Below, one piece after another: positions 7,336-15,475 of a stretch of 64,000 nucleotides of DNA. Under the pieces are notes generated by a model that had not been told where the DNA came from, made no database searches, and saw only the letters and a list, made by a program, of their open reading frames with translations. The position numbers and the translations under genes are program-made. How positions within the stretch are numbered: position 1 is the stretch's first letter; each line of letters starts with the position of its first letter. Origin of the DNA: JACVRW01 sp963813495 (GTDB lineage: Bacteria; Actinomycetota; Thermoleophilia; Solirubrobacterales; Thermoleophilaceae); contig CAWEZC010000005.1 of assembly GCA_963813495.1 (NCBI GenBank), positions 248,001 through 312,000 on the forward strand, in the 5' to 3' direction.

Positions 7336-9173
7336 TATCCGGCGAGGCTCCGCTCGACAGCGAGGCCGCGCTGGACCCTGCGCACGCCCCGGAACGCCTC
7401 CTTGAGCGAGGCGCGGGTGAGCGGGCCGAGGCGCTTGGGCTCGATCAGGTCGTCGGGCGGCTCCCCGTCGCGCAGCTGGCCCACCTGGTGCTCCATGCGC
7501 AACTCGCAGACCAGCTCGAAGGCGTCACGCAGGATCGCGGTGTCCTCGCTGTTCAGGACGCCCGCCTCCTCCGCCACGTCGAGGCGGGCCGGCGTGGAGG
7601 CCGCGCTCACACCGGCCACGAGACCGGCCCAGCGCGCCAGCGACTCGATCGGCAGCAGCCCCCCGCGCTTGATGTCGAGCACGCCTCGGCGCTCACCGCT
7701 CGATTGCAGCACGAAGTCGCGCAGGAAGCCGGTAGGGGGCTTTACCCCCAGCGCGCCGGCGAGCACGCGCGCGAGCATCAGGTCGCGCCGCGGGGAGCGA
7801 GTGAAGGCCGCCCATAGTCGCTGAGCCACCGCGGTCAATCCCCACACGGGATCGCTCTCCACTGCCACGGAGAGCAGCATCAGACCGCGGTCGCGGTCGG
7901 GGTCCTCGACCCAGGCGCGAGCCGCCTCCTCCCACTCGGCGACGGAGCGAGCAAACAGCGGGCTGGAGGCCACGGCGCCCTTGCCGTCGGGCGGGAAGCC
8001 GCTTGCCTCCAAGCCCGCGAGCACCCGCTCGGCGAGTGCCTTCATGGCTCGACGCAGCTCGGGATCGTCGCCCGGTCCGTCCCAGGCGAGCGCGCAGTCG
8101 ACGTCGGAGCTCGGGAACGGCTCGCGCCGCCCGAAGCTGCCTGTGGCCAGCCAGGTGTAGGGGACCGGTGGGCGTCCGAGCTCGGCGTGGGCGATCTCGA
8201 TCAGCCGCCGGGTGGTCGTGTCGTGGATGCCGGAGATCGTGCGCGAGATGGCGGGGGCAGGCAGGTCGGCGTCGTGCAGGGCGATCACCATCGCCGGCAG
8301 CTCGGCCACGGCCTCGGCGACGGCGCCGGCATCGGTGCTGCGCGCGATCAGCGCCCGCAACCGAAACGGTGTGCGGTGCTCGTTCGCCAGCAGATCCACG
8401 TCGTCGAGCACGCCCGCGAGCCGGCGCCCTGCGTCCAGCACGGGAAGGTGGCGGATGCCCTGGTCGAGCATCTCGAGCAGCGCCTCGGTACCCGAGGAAT
8501 CGGCGGGGATGGTCCACGCCGGTGCACTCATCACCGCGGACAGCGGCGTCTGCGGGGGAGCGCCGGCGGCAACCACCCGTTCCCGGATGTCGCGGTCGGT
8601 GACGATCCCCAGGGTCTCGCCCAGATCGACGACCACGCAGGTGACGCCGCCCTCCACCATGCGCCGGGCGGCGTCCTGCACCCCGGTGTCAGGAGGACAG
8701 ACGAGCGCCGGCGCCCGGATCAGCTCGCCCACCGGGCGCCCGCCGGCGCTCACCGGCGGCTCCTCCTCGCGCCCGGCGAGCAGCCGCACGCCCTTGTTCA
8801 TCGAGCGCGCGATGAAGGGCACCGCGGCGGGCCGCTCGAGCACCGGGCGGATCACCGCGGCGGGAAAGCGGTAGACGAGCGTGTCCTCGGCCGCCCGGGC
8901 CACGAACCCGAGCGGGCCCTCCTCGAGCAGGGAGGCAAAGCCGAACATCTCCCCCTCCGCCAGCAGGTCGAGCAGGCGGCCGTCGATCACCAGCTCGACC
9001 GAGCCGCGGCGCACCACATAGGCGAACTCCGACGTCGCGCCGGCGCTGTCGAGGATCGGCGAGCCCTGGGCGAAGAACTCGATCTCGGCGGCGGCAGCCA
9101 CGCCCGCCAGACTCTCGTCGTCCAGCGAGTCGAACGGCGGGTGAGAGTGGAGGAAGTCAGCGACCTCGTACAT
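7332..9173 (-). CDS. Cyclic-nucleotide-binding/CBS/DUF294 nucleotidyltransferase-like protein
   Basis: 613 residues. Order of domains: cyclic-nucleotide-binding-like fold (residues about 10-125, with GEMFGFASLLEEGPLGFVARA), tandem CBS pair (about 155-270, with GIVTDRDIRERV), then a DUF294 nucleotidyltransferase (about 300-440, GSFGRREPFPSSDVDCALAW giving the G-S-x-x-R...D-x-D catalytic pattern), then its DUF294 C-terminal helical domain. ATG 9173 is chosen because it begins the CNMP fold. The upstream region is shared with the divergent betaine-binding lipoprotein and contains the AGATATATCA site 15 bp before the ATG. Probably a nucleotide-sensing signal protein; the ligand is unknown. Confidence 0.88.
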   Translation of the reverse strand: MYEVADFLHSHPPFDSLDDESLAGVAAAAEIEFFAQGSPILDSAGATSEFAYVVRRGSVELVIDGRLLDLLAEGEMFGFASLLEEGPLGFVARAAEDTLVYRFPAAVIRPVLERPAAVPFIARSMNKGVRLLAGREEEPPVSAGGRPVGELIRAPALVCPPDTGVQDAARRMVEGGVTCVVVDLGETLGIVTDRDIRERVVAAGAPPQTPLSAVMSAPAWTIPADSSGTEALLEMLDQGIRHLPVLDAGRRLAGVLDDVDLLANEHRTPFRLRALIARSTDAGAVAEAVAELPAMVIALHDADLPAPAISRTISGIHDTTTRRLIEIAHAELGRPPVPYTWLATGSFGRREPFPSSDVDCALAWDGPGDDPELRRAMKALAERVLAGLEASGFPPDGKGAVASSPLFARSVAEWEEAARAWVEDPDRDRGLMLLSVAVESDPVWGLTAVAQRLWAAFTRSPRRDLMLARVLAGALGVKPPTGFLRDFVLQSSGERRGVLDIKRGGLLPIESLARWAGLVAGVSAASTPARLDVAEEAGVLNSEDTAILRDAFELVCELRMEHQVGQLRDGEPPDDLIEPKRLGPLTRASLKEAFRGVRRVQRGLAVERSLAGY

Positions 9174-9188
9174 CGACGGATCGAAGCG

Positions 9189-9198
9189 AGATATATCA
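9189..9198. promoter_or_regulatory. AGATATATCA, second copy of the GntR-type palindrome
   Basis: The core GATATATC (9190-9197) is identical to the sites at 4351-4360 and 14350-14359; the outermost base differs. It lies 15 bp upstream of the leftward CBS-DUF294 start and 3 bp upstream of the -35 box of the rightward promoter at 9202. It could therefore repress or activate both genes. Confidence 0.6.
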
Positions 9199-9201
9199 CT
9201 G

Positions 9202-9230
9202 TTGACACCGGCCCAGGGGCCTGGGATATT
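9202..9230 (+). promoter_or_regulatory. Sigma-70-like promoter TTGACA-N17-GATATT
   Basis: TTGACA at 9202-9207 and GATATT at 9225-9230 are separated by 17 bp and point to the lipoprotein gene at 9306. The spacer contains an inverted repeat (CCCAG 9212-9216, CTGGG 9221-9225). A second inverted repeat, GTGGAC-N6-GTCCAC, spans 9239-9256 at or just after the expected start site. Either could bind a further regulator such as the IclR protein at 11983. Confidence 0.6.
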
Positions 9231-9305
9231 CCACTGGGGTGGACGCGGATGTCCACTCCGTGAACGGCCTGAAGTGAACAAGGAGGGGTCGTTACGCGAG
9301 CAGAG

Positions 9306-10289
9306 GTGCTCAGCCTCAGAGGAGCCAGGGCACGCGCCGGGTTCGCTGCGCTAGCGATCGCACTCTCAATCCTCGTGGCTGGGTGCGGGGACGATGACCC
9401 GGCTGCAGACGAGAGCTCGGGCGAGGGCACGACGGTCAGGCTTGCCGTCAATCCCTGGACCGGGTCAGCCGTTAACGCCAATGTGGCGAAGATCCTGCTC
9501 GAACGGGAGCTCGGCTACACCGTCGACCTCGTCGAGATCGACGAGAACAACCAGTTCCCGGCGATCGCGTCCGGCGAGCTCGACGCCTCGCTCGAGGTCT
9601 GGCCCTCGGGTCATGCGGAGGAGATCAACCGCTACGTCGAGGGCCGCCGGGGTGGCCCGCTCCGCGACGGCGGCATCATCGATGGCGGTGAGCTGGGCCT
9701 GATCGGGAACATCGGCTGGTGGATCCCGACCTACCTGGTCGATCAGCAGCCCGAGCTCGCCCGTTATCAGGGCTTCAAGGGGAAGGAGGACCTGGTCAAC
9801 GGGGAGTTTCTCGCCGGCGACCCGACCTTCGTCTCCTACGACAGCGAGATCATCAAGAGCCTCGGCCTAGACCTGGAGGTCGTCAACACCGGCTCGGAGC
9901 GGGCCCTGATCAGCGACATCGACGAGGCCTACAAGGCGAAGCGACCCTTCCTCACCTACTTCTATACGCCGCACTGGGCACACCGGAAGTACGACCTGAC
10001 GGAGGTTCAGCTCCCGGCGTACGACGAGGAATGCGAGGAGGCCGCGCGCGACCGGGACGGCGAAGGCTACGACTGCGACTACGCCAACGACGTCCTCTTC
10101 AAGGCTTTGTGGCTCGGGCTCGAGGACAAGGCGCGCGAGGCGTTCCGGTTTTTCGAGAAGTTCAACTACACGACCGAGGACCAGCAGGAGATCGCCTTCC
10201 AGGTCGACTCGGAGGGAGTGCCCATCAGCGAGGCCGCCGAGCAGTGGATCAGTGAGAATCCGGACGTCTGGCGGCCGTGGTTGTCGTGA
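9306..10289 (+). CDS. Glycine betaine/choline-type ABC transporter substrate-binding lipoprotein
   Basis: 327 residues. Signal peptide with lipobox LVAGC (Cys27 from the GTG start). The body is the OpuAC-type fold: VRLAVNPWTGSAVNANVAKILLERELGY, then DASLEVWPSGHAEEINRY, IGWWIPTYLVDQ and the late YFYTPHWAHRKYDL, with aromatic residues where the family builds its quaternary-amine cage. No ATPase or permease is adjacent; it may deliver ligand to the OpuA system at 14.4-17.5 kb. Start: GTG 9306 is the first conventional codon, but GGAGG (9282-9286) is 19 bp away, whereas an in-frame ACG at 9294 is ideally spaced. Confidence 0.88.
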   Translation: MLSLRGARARAGFAALAIALSILVAGCGDDDPAADESSGEGTTVRLAVNPWTGSAVNANVAKILLERELGYTVDLVEIDENNQFPAIASGELDASLEVWPSGHAEEINRYVEGRRGGPLRDGGIIDGGELGLIGNIGWWIPTYLVDQQPELARYQGFKGKEDLVNGEFLAGDPTFVSYDSEIIKSLGLDLEVVNTGSERALISDIDEAYKAKRPFLTYFYTPHWAHRKYDLTEVQLPAYDEECEEAARDRDGEGYDCDYANDVLFKALWLGLEDKAREAFRFFEKFNYTTEDQQEIAFQVDSEGVPISEAAEQWISENPDVWRPWLS

Positions 10290-10337
10290 CCAGCCGTCCG
10301 AGGTCGAGACCCAGCAACCGCCGAAGGAAGGGCGCCC

Positions 10338-11924
10338 GTGGCGACCGAAGCGGCTGAAGCCCACTCCGACGACCTCGCTGAGTTCGGCTACAAGCAGGAG
10401 CTCGACCGCAGCATCGGGAAGTTCGCGAGCTTCGCCGCCGGGATCAGCTACATCTCGATCCTCACCGGCGTCTTCCAGCTCTTCTTCTTCGGCTTCGCGT
10501 TCGGCGGGCCGGCCTACTGGTGGACCTGGCCGATGGTCTTCGCCGGCCAGCTGATGGTGGCGCTGACCTTCGCCGAGCTGGCCGCCAACTTCCCGGTGGC
10601 CGGGTCGATCTACAACTGGGCCAAGCGCTTGAGCACCGCGACCGTTGCCTGGTTGGGCGGATGGATGATGCTGACGGCGTCGATCGTGACGCTCGCCGCG
10701 GTGGCCCTCGCCTACCAGTACACCCTCCCCCAAATCTGGTCGGAGTTCCAGTTCGTTGGCGACGGCACCGGCAAGTACGACTACGCCGTCAACGCCGTGC
10801 TCCTCGGGACGGTGCTGATCATCTTCACGACAGTCATCAACGCCTTGGGCGTGAAGCTGATGGCGCGCATCAACAGCGCGGGCGTGTTCATCGAGCTGAT
10901 CGCTTCCGTGCTGCTAATCGTCCTGCTCGCGGTCAACATCACACGCGGGCCCGACGTGCTATTCGAGACGCAGGGCACGGGCGAGGGCCACGACTGGGGC
11001 TATCTCGGCGCGTTCCTGACCGCGGCGCTCGCCTCCGCCTACGTGATGTACGGCTTCGATACCGCCAGCTCGCTCGGGGAGGAGACCATCGATCCGCGCC
11101 GCACCGCCCCGAAGGCGATCCTCCGCGCGGTGGTCGCCTCGTTCCTGCTGGGCGGCTCAATCCTGTTGTTCGCGATTCTCGCCGTGAGCGACATCAACTC
11201 TCCGGAGATCGCCGCGGGCGGGCTTCAGTTCGTCGTCCTGGACGTGTTCGGCAGCACCGTCGGGAAGATCTTCCTGATCTGCGTGGCGATTGCCATCACG
11301 GTCTGCTGCCTGGCCGTGCAGACGGCCACCATCCGGATGATGTTCGCGATGGCGCGCGACAACAACCTGCCGGCCGGCGAGCGGCTCGCCAAGGTGCACC
11401 CGAAGACCAAGACGCCGATCGTCCCCGCCGTCCTCATCGGCTTCCTCGCGTTGCTGATCCTCGTCGTGAACATCAGGCAGCCCCAGATCTTCACGGTGAT
11501 TACGAGCATCGGGATCATCATGATCTACATCGCCTACCTGCTTGTGACGGTGCCGATGCTCTTCAGTCGGCTGCGCGGGGAGTGGCCGCCGAAGGACGCG
11601 AAGGAGAAGGGCTACTTCTCACTTGGGAAGCTCGGTCTCCCGATCAACATCCTGGCGGTCTCATGGGGAGCGGGCATGGCGATCAACCTCGCCTGGCCGC
11701 GCAAGGACGTCTACAACGCGACCGAGCCCTTCCACTGGTACCTCCAGTACGGGGCGATCCTGTTCATCGGCGTCGTCTTCTTCGGCGGGCTCGCCTACTA
11801 CTGGTTCGTCCAGCGGCACAAGACCGGCGTCCTGGCCTCGCACGCGGCCGAGGGGACGGCGCCGGCCGCGGCCGCGCCTCCGAACCCGGCGCAGCCGGCC
11901 GGGGCCGTGTCCCCCCCGGAGTAG
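10338..11924 (+). CDS. APC-family amino acid/amine permease
   Basis: 528 residues, about 12 membrane helices. The family signature is at the N terminus: SIGKFASFAAGISYISILTGVFQLFFFGFAFGGP, then ELAANFPVAGSIYNWAKRLS; a conserved GFDTASSLGEET follows in the middle. This is the choline/GABA/amino-acid permease branch. GTG 10338 follows GAAGGA at a suitable distance. It is 48 bp after the betaine-binding lipoprotein and in the same direction, so it is probably co-transcribed and imports a related amine or amino acid. The C-terminal tail is Ala/Pro-rich and cytoplasmic. Confidence 0.88.
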   Translation: MATEAAEAHSDDLAEFGYKQELDRSIGKFASFAAGISYISILTGVFQLFFFGFAFGGPAYWWTWPMVFAGQLMVALTFAELAANFPVAGSIYNWAKRLSTATVAWLGGWMMLTASIVTLAAVALAYQYTLPQIWSEFQFVGDGTGKYDYAVNAVLLGTVLIIFTTVINALGVKLMARINSAGVFIELIASVLLIVLLAVNITRGPDVLFETQGTGEGHDWGYLGAFLTAALASAYVMYGFDTASSLGEETIDPRRTAPKAILRAVVASFLLGGSILLFAILAVSDINSPEIAAGGLQFVVLDVFGSTVGKIFLICVAIAITVCCLAVQTATIRMMFAMARDNNLPAGERLAKVHPKTKTPIVPAVLIGFLALLILVVNIRQPQIFTVITSIGIIMIYIAYLLVTVPMLFSRLRGEWPPKDAKEKGYFSLGKLGLPINILAVSWGAGMAINLAWPRKDVYNATEPFHWYLQYGAILFIGVVFFGGLAYYWFVQRHKTGVLASHAAEGTAPAAAAPPNPAQPAGAVSPPE

Positions 11925-11982
11925 GGCGCCGCGCGCGCACGAGAGCGGAGCAGCGGTCGTGGAGCCACCGTCGGGCGCCCCC

Positions 11983-12729
11983 TCACGTCGGCGCGGGCGC
12001 ATCCGGTATCAGCTTGCGCATCCCCGCAACGGCGCGCTTGCGCGCACGTGCATCGAAGCGCTGGCTCGGACCGGTGACGCTCACGATCGCCGGCGGGCGC
12101 TCGCCCTCGTCGTGCACCGCCATCGCGACCGCGGCGAGCCCGTCCTCCAGTTCGTCCACGATCTCGGCCCAGCCGGCCGCGCGGACGCGCGCGAGCTCGG
12201 TGCAAAGGGAGGCCGGGTCGGTGATCGTGCGCGAGGCCAAGCGTTCGAGGGGCTTCAGCGCCAGCCGATCGAGTTCGGAGTCTCCGAGCCACGCGAGCAG
12301 CACCTTGCCGTCGGCACTCGCGTGCAGCGGGGGCGCGTCGCCGAGGCGGTTCTCAGCGCGGATGCGATGAGGCGCAGCGATCTGGTGGATCGCCTCCAGC
12401 CGCGGCCCGGGGCGGGCCACGGCGAGGGTGACCGTCTCGCGCGTCATTTCGGCGAGCCGTTCGAGCGCCGGTCGCATGCGTGCGATCAGGGCGCGATCGA
12501 CGTCGACGGCCCGCGAGAGCCGGCTGAGCTCGTAGCCGAGCAGGTAGCTCCCGCCGCGCTCGGAGCGCTCAACGAGGTGGCGGGCCTCGAGCGTGGCGAG
12601 CAGGCGCGTCGCAGTCGGGCGAGGAATGCCTGCTTCGGCGGCCAGCTGCGTGACCGTCGCCCCCTGCGGATGCCGGCCGATCGTCTCCAGCAGCGTGACG
12701 GCCTTGTCGATGGACTGGTTGAGCTTCAT
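11983..12729 (-). CDS. IclR-family transcriptional regulator
   Basis: 248 residues. N-terminal winged helix (SIDKAVTLLETIGRHPQGATVTQLAAEAGIPRPTATRLLATLEARHLVER), then the GAF-like IclR effector domain (APPLHASADGKVLLAWL; TELARVRAAGWAEIVDELEDGLAAVAMAV). Divergent from the aldehyde dehydrogenase, with a 130-bp shared promoter region, so it most likely controls that gene, itself, or the permease that converges on its 3' end. Effector unknown. Confidence 0.92.
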   Translation of the reverse strand: MKLNQSIDKAVTLLETIGRHPQGATVTQLAAEAGIPRPTATRLLATLEARHLVERSERGGSYLLGYELSRLSRAVDVDRALIARMRPALERLAEMTRETVTLAVARPGPRLEAIHQIAAPHRIRAENRLGDAPPLHASADGKVLLAWLGDSELDRLALKPLERLASRTITDPASLCTELARVRAAGWAEIVDELEDGLAAVAMAVHDEGERPPAIVSVTGPSQRFDARARKRAVAGMRKLIPDAPAPT

Positions 12730-12859
12730 GGATGGCCACCGGTAGGACGGCCACGATCATCCCACAGCACGTCCGCTGCGAGGTGGCCCTGGTCACTAGG
12801 TGAACACGAGACCCCCGCCCGCGCTACTGCACGGCCGGCGCGCGAAAGGAGCTGATGGC

Positions 12860-14299
12860 GTGACGACACGAATGTTCATCGACGGCGAGTGGTGCGACGC
12901 CGCGAGCGCCGCCACCGTCGAGGCCACCAGCCCGGCCACCGGTGAGTCGCTCGGCCCGGTGGCCGAAGGCGGTCGCGAGGACGCCCGGCGGGCCATTGCC
13001 GCCGCCAACGCGGCGTTCCCATCCTGGGGCGCTCGGACCGGCTTCGAGCGCGCCGCACTCCTGCACCGGGTGGCCGACGCATGCGAGCGCCGGCGCGATG
13101 AGCTGGCCCGCGTGCTGACGCTGGATCAGGGCAAGCCGCTGAAGGCCGAAGCGGAGGGCGAGGTGGGCGAGTTGATCGAGTTCTTCCGGATGGCGGCCGA
13201 GGACGGCAAGCGCCTGCAGGGGACGATCCCGGAGAGCGCCGCGCCGGGCCGCCGGGTGCTGCTGCTGCGCCGGCCGCTAGGTGTGCTCGGGCTGATCACG
13301 CCCTGGAACTGGCCCTACACGATGCCCGCAGAGGTGCTCGCGCCGGCGCTGGCCTGCGGCAACTGCGTAGTGTGGACACCCGCGCCGTCCACCGCTGTCT
13401 GCTCGGGCGTGCTGGCCGAGTGCGTGGTCGAGGCCGATCTGCCGCCCGGTGTCTTCAACCTCGTGCTCGGCCCCGGTCTCGAGGTGGGTGACGAGCTGGC
13501 GGTCAACCCCGGCACCCGGGCGGTCGCCTTCACGGGCTCGACCGCCACCGGGCTGACGGTCTCACGTCGGGCGGCGGGCAAGGCTCAGCTGCTCGAGATG
13601 GGCGGCAACGGGCCGTTCGTGGTCATGGACGACGCCGACCTTCCCGCGGCCGCGGAGGCCGCGCGGGTGGGCAGCTTCCTCGGCGCCGGCCAGAGCTGCT
13701 CGGCCGCCGAACGCCTGCTCGTACACGAAGCGGTGCGCGAGGAGTTCGTGGCGCTCCTGGCCACGGAAGTCGAGCGCGAGGTGCGCTTGGGCGACCCGCT
13801 GGCGGAGGCCACCACGATGGGGCCGGTCAACAACGAGCCCGGCGCGGTCAAGATGGACGAGCACGTGGCCGACGCGGTGCGGCGCGGCGCCACGGTGGTC
13901 ACCGGCGGCAGCCGGGCCGACGGCTTTCCCACCAGTCTGTACTGGCAGCCCACGGTGCTCGACGACGTGCCGCCCGACTCGATCGCCGTCATGCAGGAGA
14001 CCTTCGGCCCGATTGCGCCGATCATGGGCATCGGCTCGCTGGAGGAGGCGATCGAGCAGACCAACGCACAGTCCTACGGGCTGATGGCCGCGATCTTCAC
14101 GCGCGACCTCGGTGCCGGGCTGCGCTACGCCGACTCCGTGCACATGGGGCTCGTGAACATCAACGAGACGACGAACTACTGGGAGCCCCACCTCCCCTGG
14201 GGCGGCCGGGCGCGCTCCGAGAGCGGCATCGGGCGGGTGGGCGGGGCCTACCCGATGGACACGCTGACCGAGCTGCAGACCGTCCTCATCCAGGCCTGA
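12860..14299 (+). CDS. NAD(P)-dependent aldehyde dehydrogenase
   Basis: 479 residues. Complete ALDH: cofactor region TPWNWPYTMPAEVLAPALACGN, Rossmann FTGSTATG, general base Glu246 in LLEMGGNGP, and nucleophile Cys280 in GAGQSCSAAER. GTG 12860 is chosen because AAAGGA (12845-12850) is correctly spaced and FIDGEW follows; an ATG 12 bp later is possible. Related to the betaine-aldehyde/succinate-semialdehyde group, but the substrate cannot be fixed. In this setting it could oxidise betaine aldehyde or formaldehyde-level products. Divergent IclR gene upstream; the OpuA operon follows. Confidence 0.9.
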   Translation: MTTRMFIDGEWCDAASAATVEATSPATGESLGPVAEGGREDARRAIAAANAAFPSWGARTGFERAALLHRVADACERRRDELARVLTLDQGKPLKAEAEGEVGELIEFFRMAAEDGKRLQGTIPESAAPGRRVLLLRRPLGVLGLITPWNWPYTMPAEVLAPALACGNCVVWTPAPSTAVCSGVLAECVVEADLPPGVFNLVLGPGLEVGDELAVNPGTRAVAFTGSTATGLTVSRRAAGKAQLLEMGGNGPFVVMDDADLPAAAEAARVGSFLGAGQSCSAAERLLVHEAVREEFVALLATEVEREVRLGDPLAEATTMGPVNNEPGAVKMDEHVADAVRRGATVVTGGSRADGFPTSLYWQPTVLDDVPPDSIAVMQETFGPIAPIMGIGSLEEAIEQTNAQSYGLMAAIFTRDLGAGLRYADSVHMGLVNINETTNYWEPHLPWGGRARSESGIGRVGGAYPMDTLTELQTVLIQA

Positions 14300-14349
14300 T
14301 TGGCGCACCGTTAAGTCGCCGCGGCGGTGCTGGCACGCGCCGCCAACCC

Positions 14350-14359
14350 TGATATATCA
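14350..14359. promoter_or_regulatory. TGATATATCA, third copy of the GntR-type palindrome
   Basis: Identical to the palindrome at 4351-4360. It ends 9 bp before the ATG of the OpuA ATPase gene. The spacing lets the TATATC part act as the -10 box of a leaderless transcript, with the regulator occluding it. Nothing else recognisable lies in the 69 bp between the aldehyde dehydrogenase and this gene. Confidence 0.65.
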
Positions 14360-14368
14360 TGGCCGCGG

Positions 14369-15475
14369 ATGACCGACGCTCACGGCATCGGGGCCGTCCA
14401 GACCCCCGAGGCGCCTCCCTCCGCCGCCCCTGACGGCGAGCCTGTCGTCCGCGCGGAGGGCCTCTGGAAGATCTTCGGCCCGCGCGGCCACGACATCATC
14501 GGCACCCCGGACGCCGAGCTGTCGCGAGCCGAACTGCGCGAGAAGACGGGCTGCGTGATCGCTGTCCGCGACGTGACCCTCGACATCCAGCCCGGCGAGA
14601 TGTTCGTGGTGATGGGTCTCTCGGGCTCGGGCAAGTCGACACTGATCAGGACGCTGATCCGGCTCATCGAGCCCAGCGCGGGCCGAATCACCATCAACGG
14701 GCGCGACGTGGTGGCCGCCGACACCGAGGAGCTGCGCGAGCTGCGCCGGCACACCGTGGCGATGGTCTTCCAGCACTTCGGCCTGCTCGCTCATCGCACG
14801 GTCATCGAGAACGCGGCCTTCGGTCTCGAGATCCAGGGGGTGCCCAAGCCGGAGCGCCTCGCGCGCGCGAGTGAAATTCTCAGCCTGGTCGGCCTCGAGG
14901 ACTCCGCCCGCCAGTTCCCCGACCAGCTCTCGGGCGGCATGCAGCAGCGGGTGGGCCTGGCGCGTGCCTTCGCCGTGGACCCCGAGCTGATGCTCTACGA
15001 CGAGCCCTTCAGCGCGCTCGATCCGCTGATAAGGCGCGACATGCAGGACGAGGTCCGCCGCCTCCAGACGGAGACCGGCAAGACGATGTTGTTCATCACC
15101 CACGACCTGCAGGAGGCGCTGCGCCTCGGCGACCGCATCGCGATCATGCGCGACGGCGCAATCGTGCAGCTGGGCACGCCCGAGCAGCTCGTGGCCTCCC
15201 CCGCCGACGACTACGTGGCCAACTTCATGCGCGACATCCCACGCACGCACGTGCTCACGTTGCGCTCGGTCATGCGCGACGCGGGGCCCGGCGAGGCGAC
15301 GAACGCTCCGGAGCTCGACGTGGGCACCACGGTCCAGGACGCCGTGCCGCTGGTGGCCGCCACCGAGGGAGCCGTGGCCGCGGTCGAGGACGGTCGCGTG
15401 GTGGGCGTGGTCGACCGTGTGGCCGTTCTCAACGCGATGGCAGGGGGGCGCGAGGAGCCGGGTGGCAGTAGCTAG
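14369..15475 (+). CDS. opuAA: Glycine betaine/proline ABC transporter ATP-binding protein
   Basis: 368 residues. Walker A GLSGSGKST, Q-loop VFQHFGLLAHRT, signature LSGGMQQRVG, Walker B LMLYDEPFSALD and H-loop ITHD are intact. The N terminus carries the ProV/OpuAA-type extension, and the C terminus has a partial CBS-like regulatory segment (TVQDAVPLVAATEGAVAAVEDGRVVGVVDR). ATG 14369 is chosen because it begins beyond the TGATATATCA site. The stop overlaps the permease gene by 14 bp. It energises uptake of betaine-type osmolytes or nutrients. Confidence 0.93.
   Translation: MTDAHGIGAVQTPEAPPSAAPDGEPVVRAEGLWKIFGPRGHDIIGTPDAELSRAELREKTGCVIAVRDVTLDIQPGEMFVVMGLSGSGKSTLIRTLIRLIEPSAGRITINGRDVVAADTEELRELRRHTVAMVFQHFGLLAHRTVIENAAFGLEIQGVPKPERLARASEILSLVGLEDSARQFPDQLSGGMQQRVGLARAFAVDPELMLYDEPFSALDPLIRRDMQDEVRRLQTETGKTMLFITHDLQEALRLGDRIAIMRDGAIVQLGTPEQLVASPADDYVANFMRDIPRTHVLTLRSVMRDAGPGEATNAPELDVGTTVQDAVPLVAATEGAVAAVEDGRVVGVVDRVAVLNAMAGGREEPGGSS

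Noticed and set aside
12730..12859. GGCCAC repeats between iclR and the aldehyde dehydrogenase as an IclR operator
   Set aside because: Such GC-rich hexamers are common at this composition, and the copies show no consistent spacing or symmetry.
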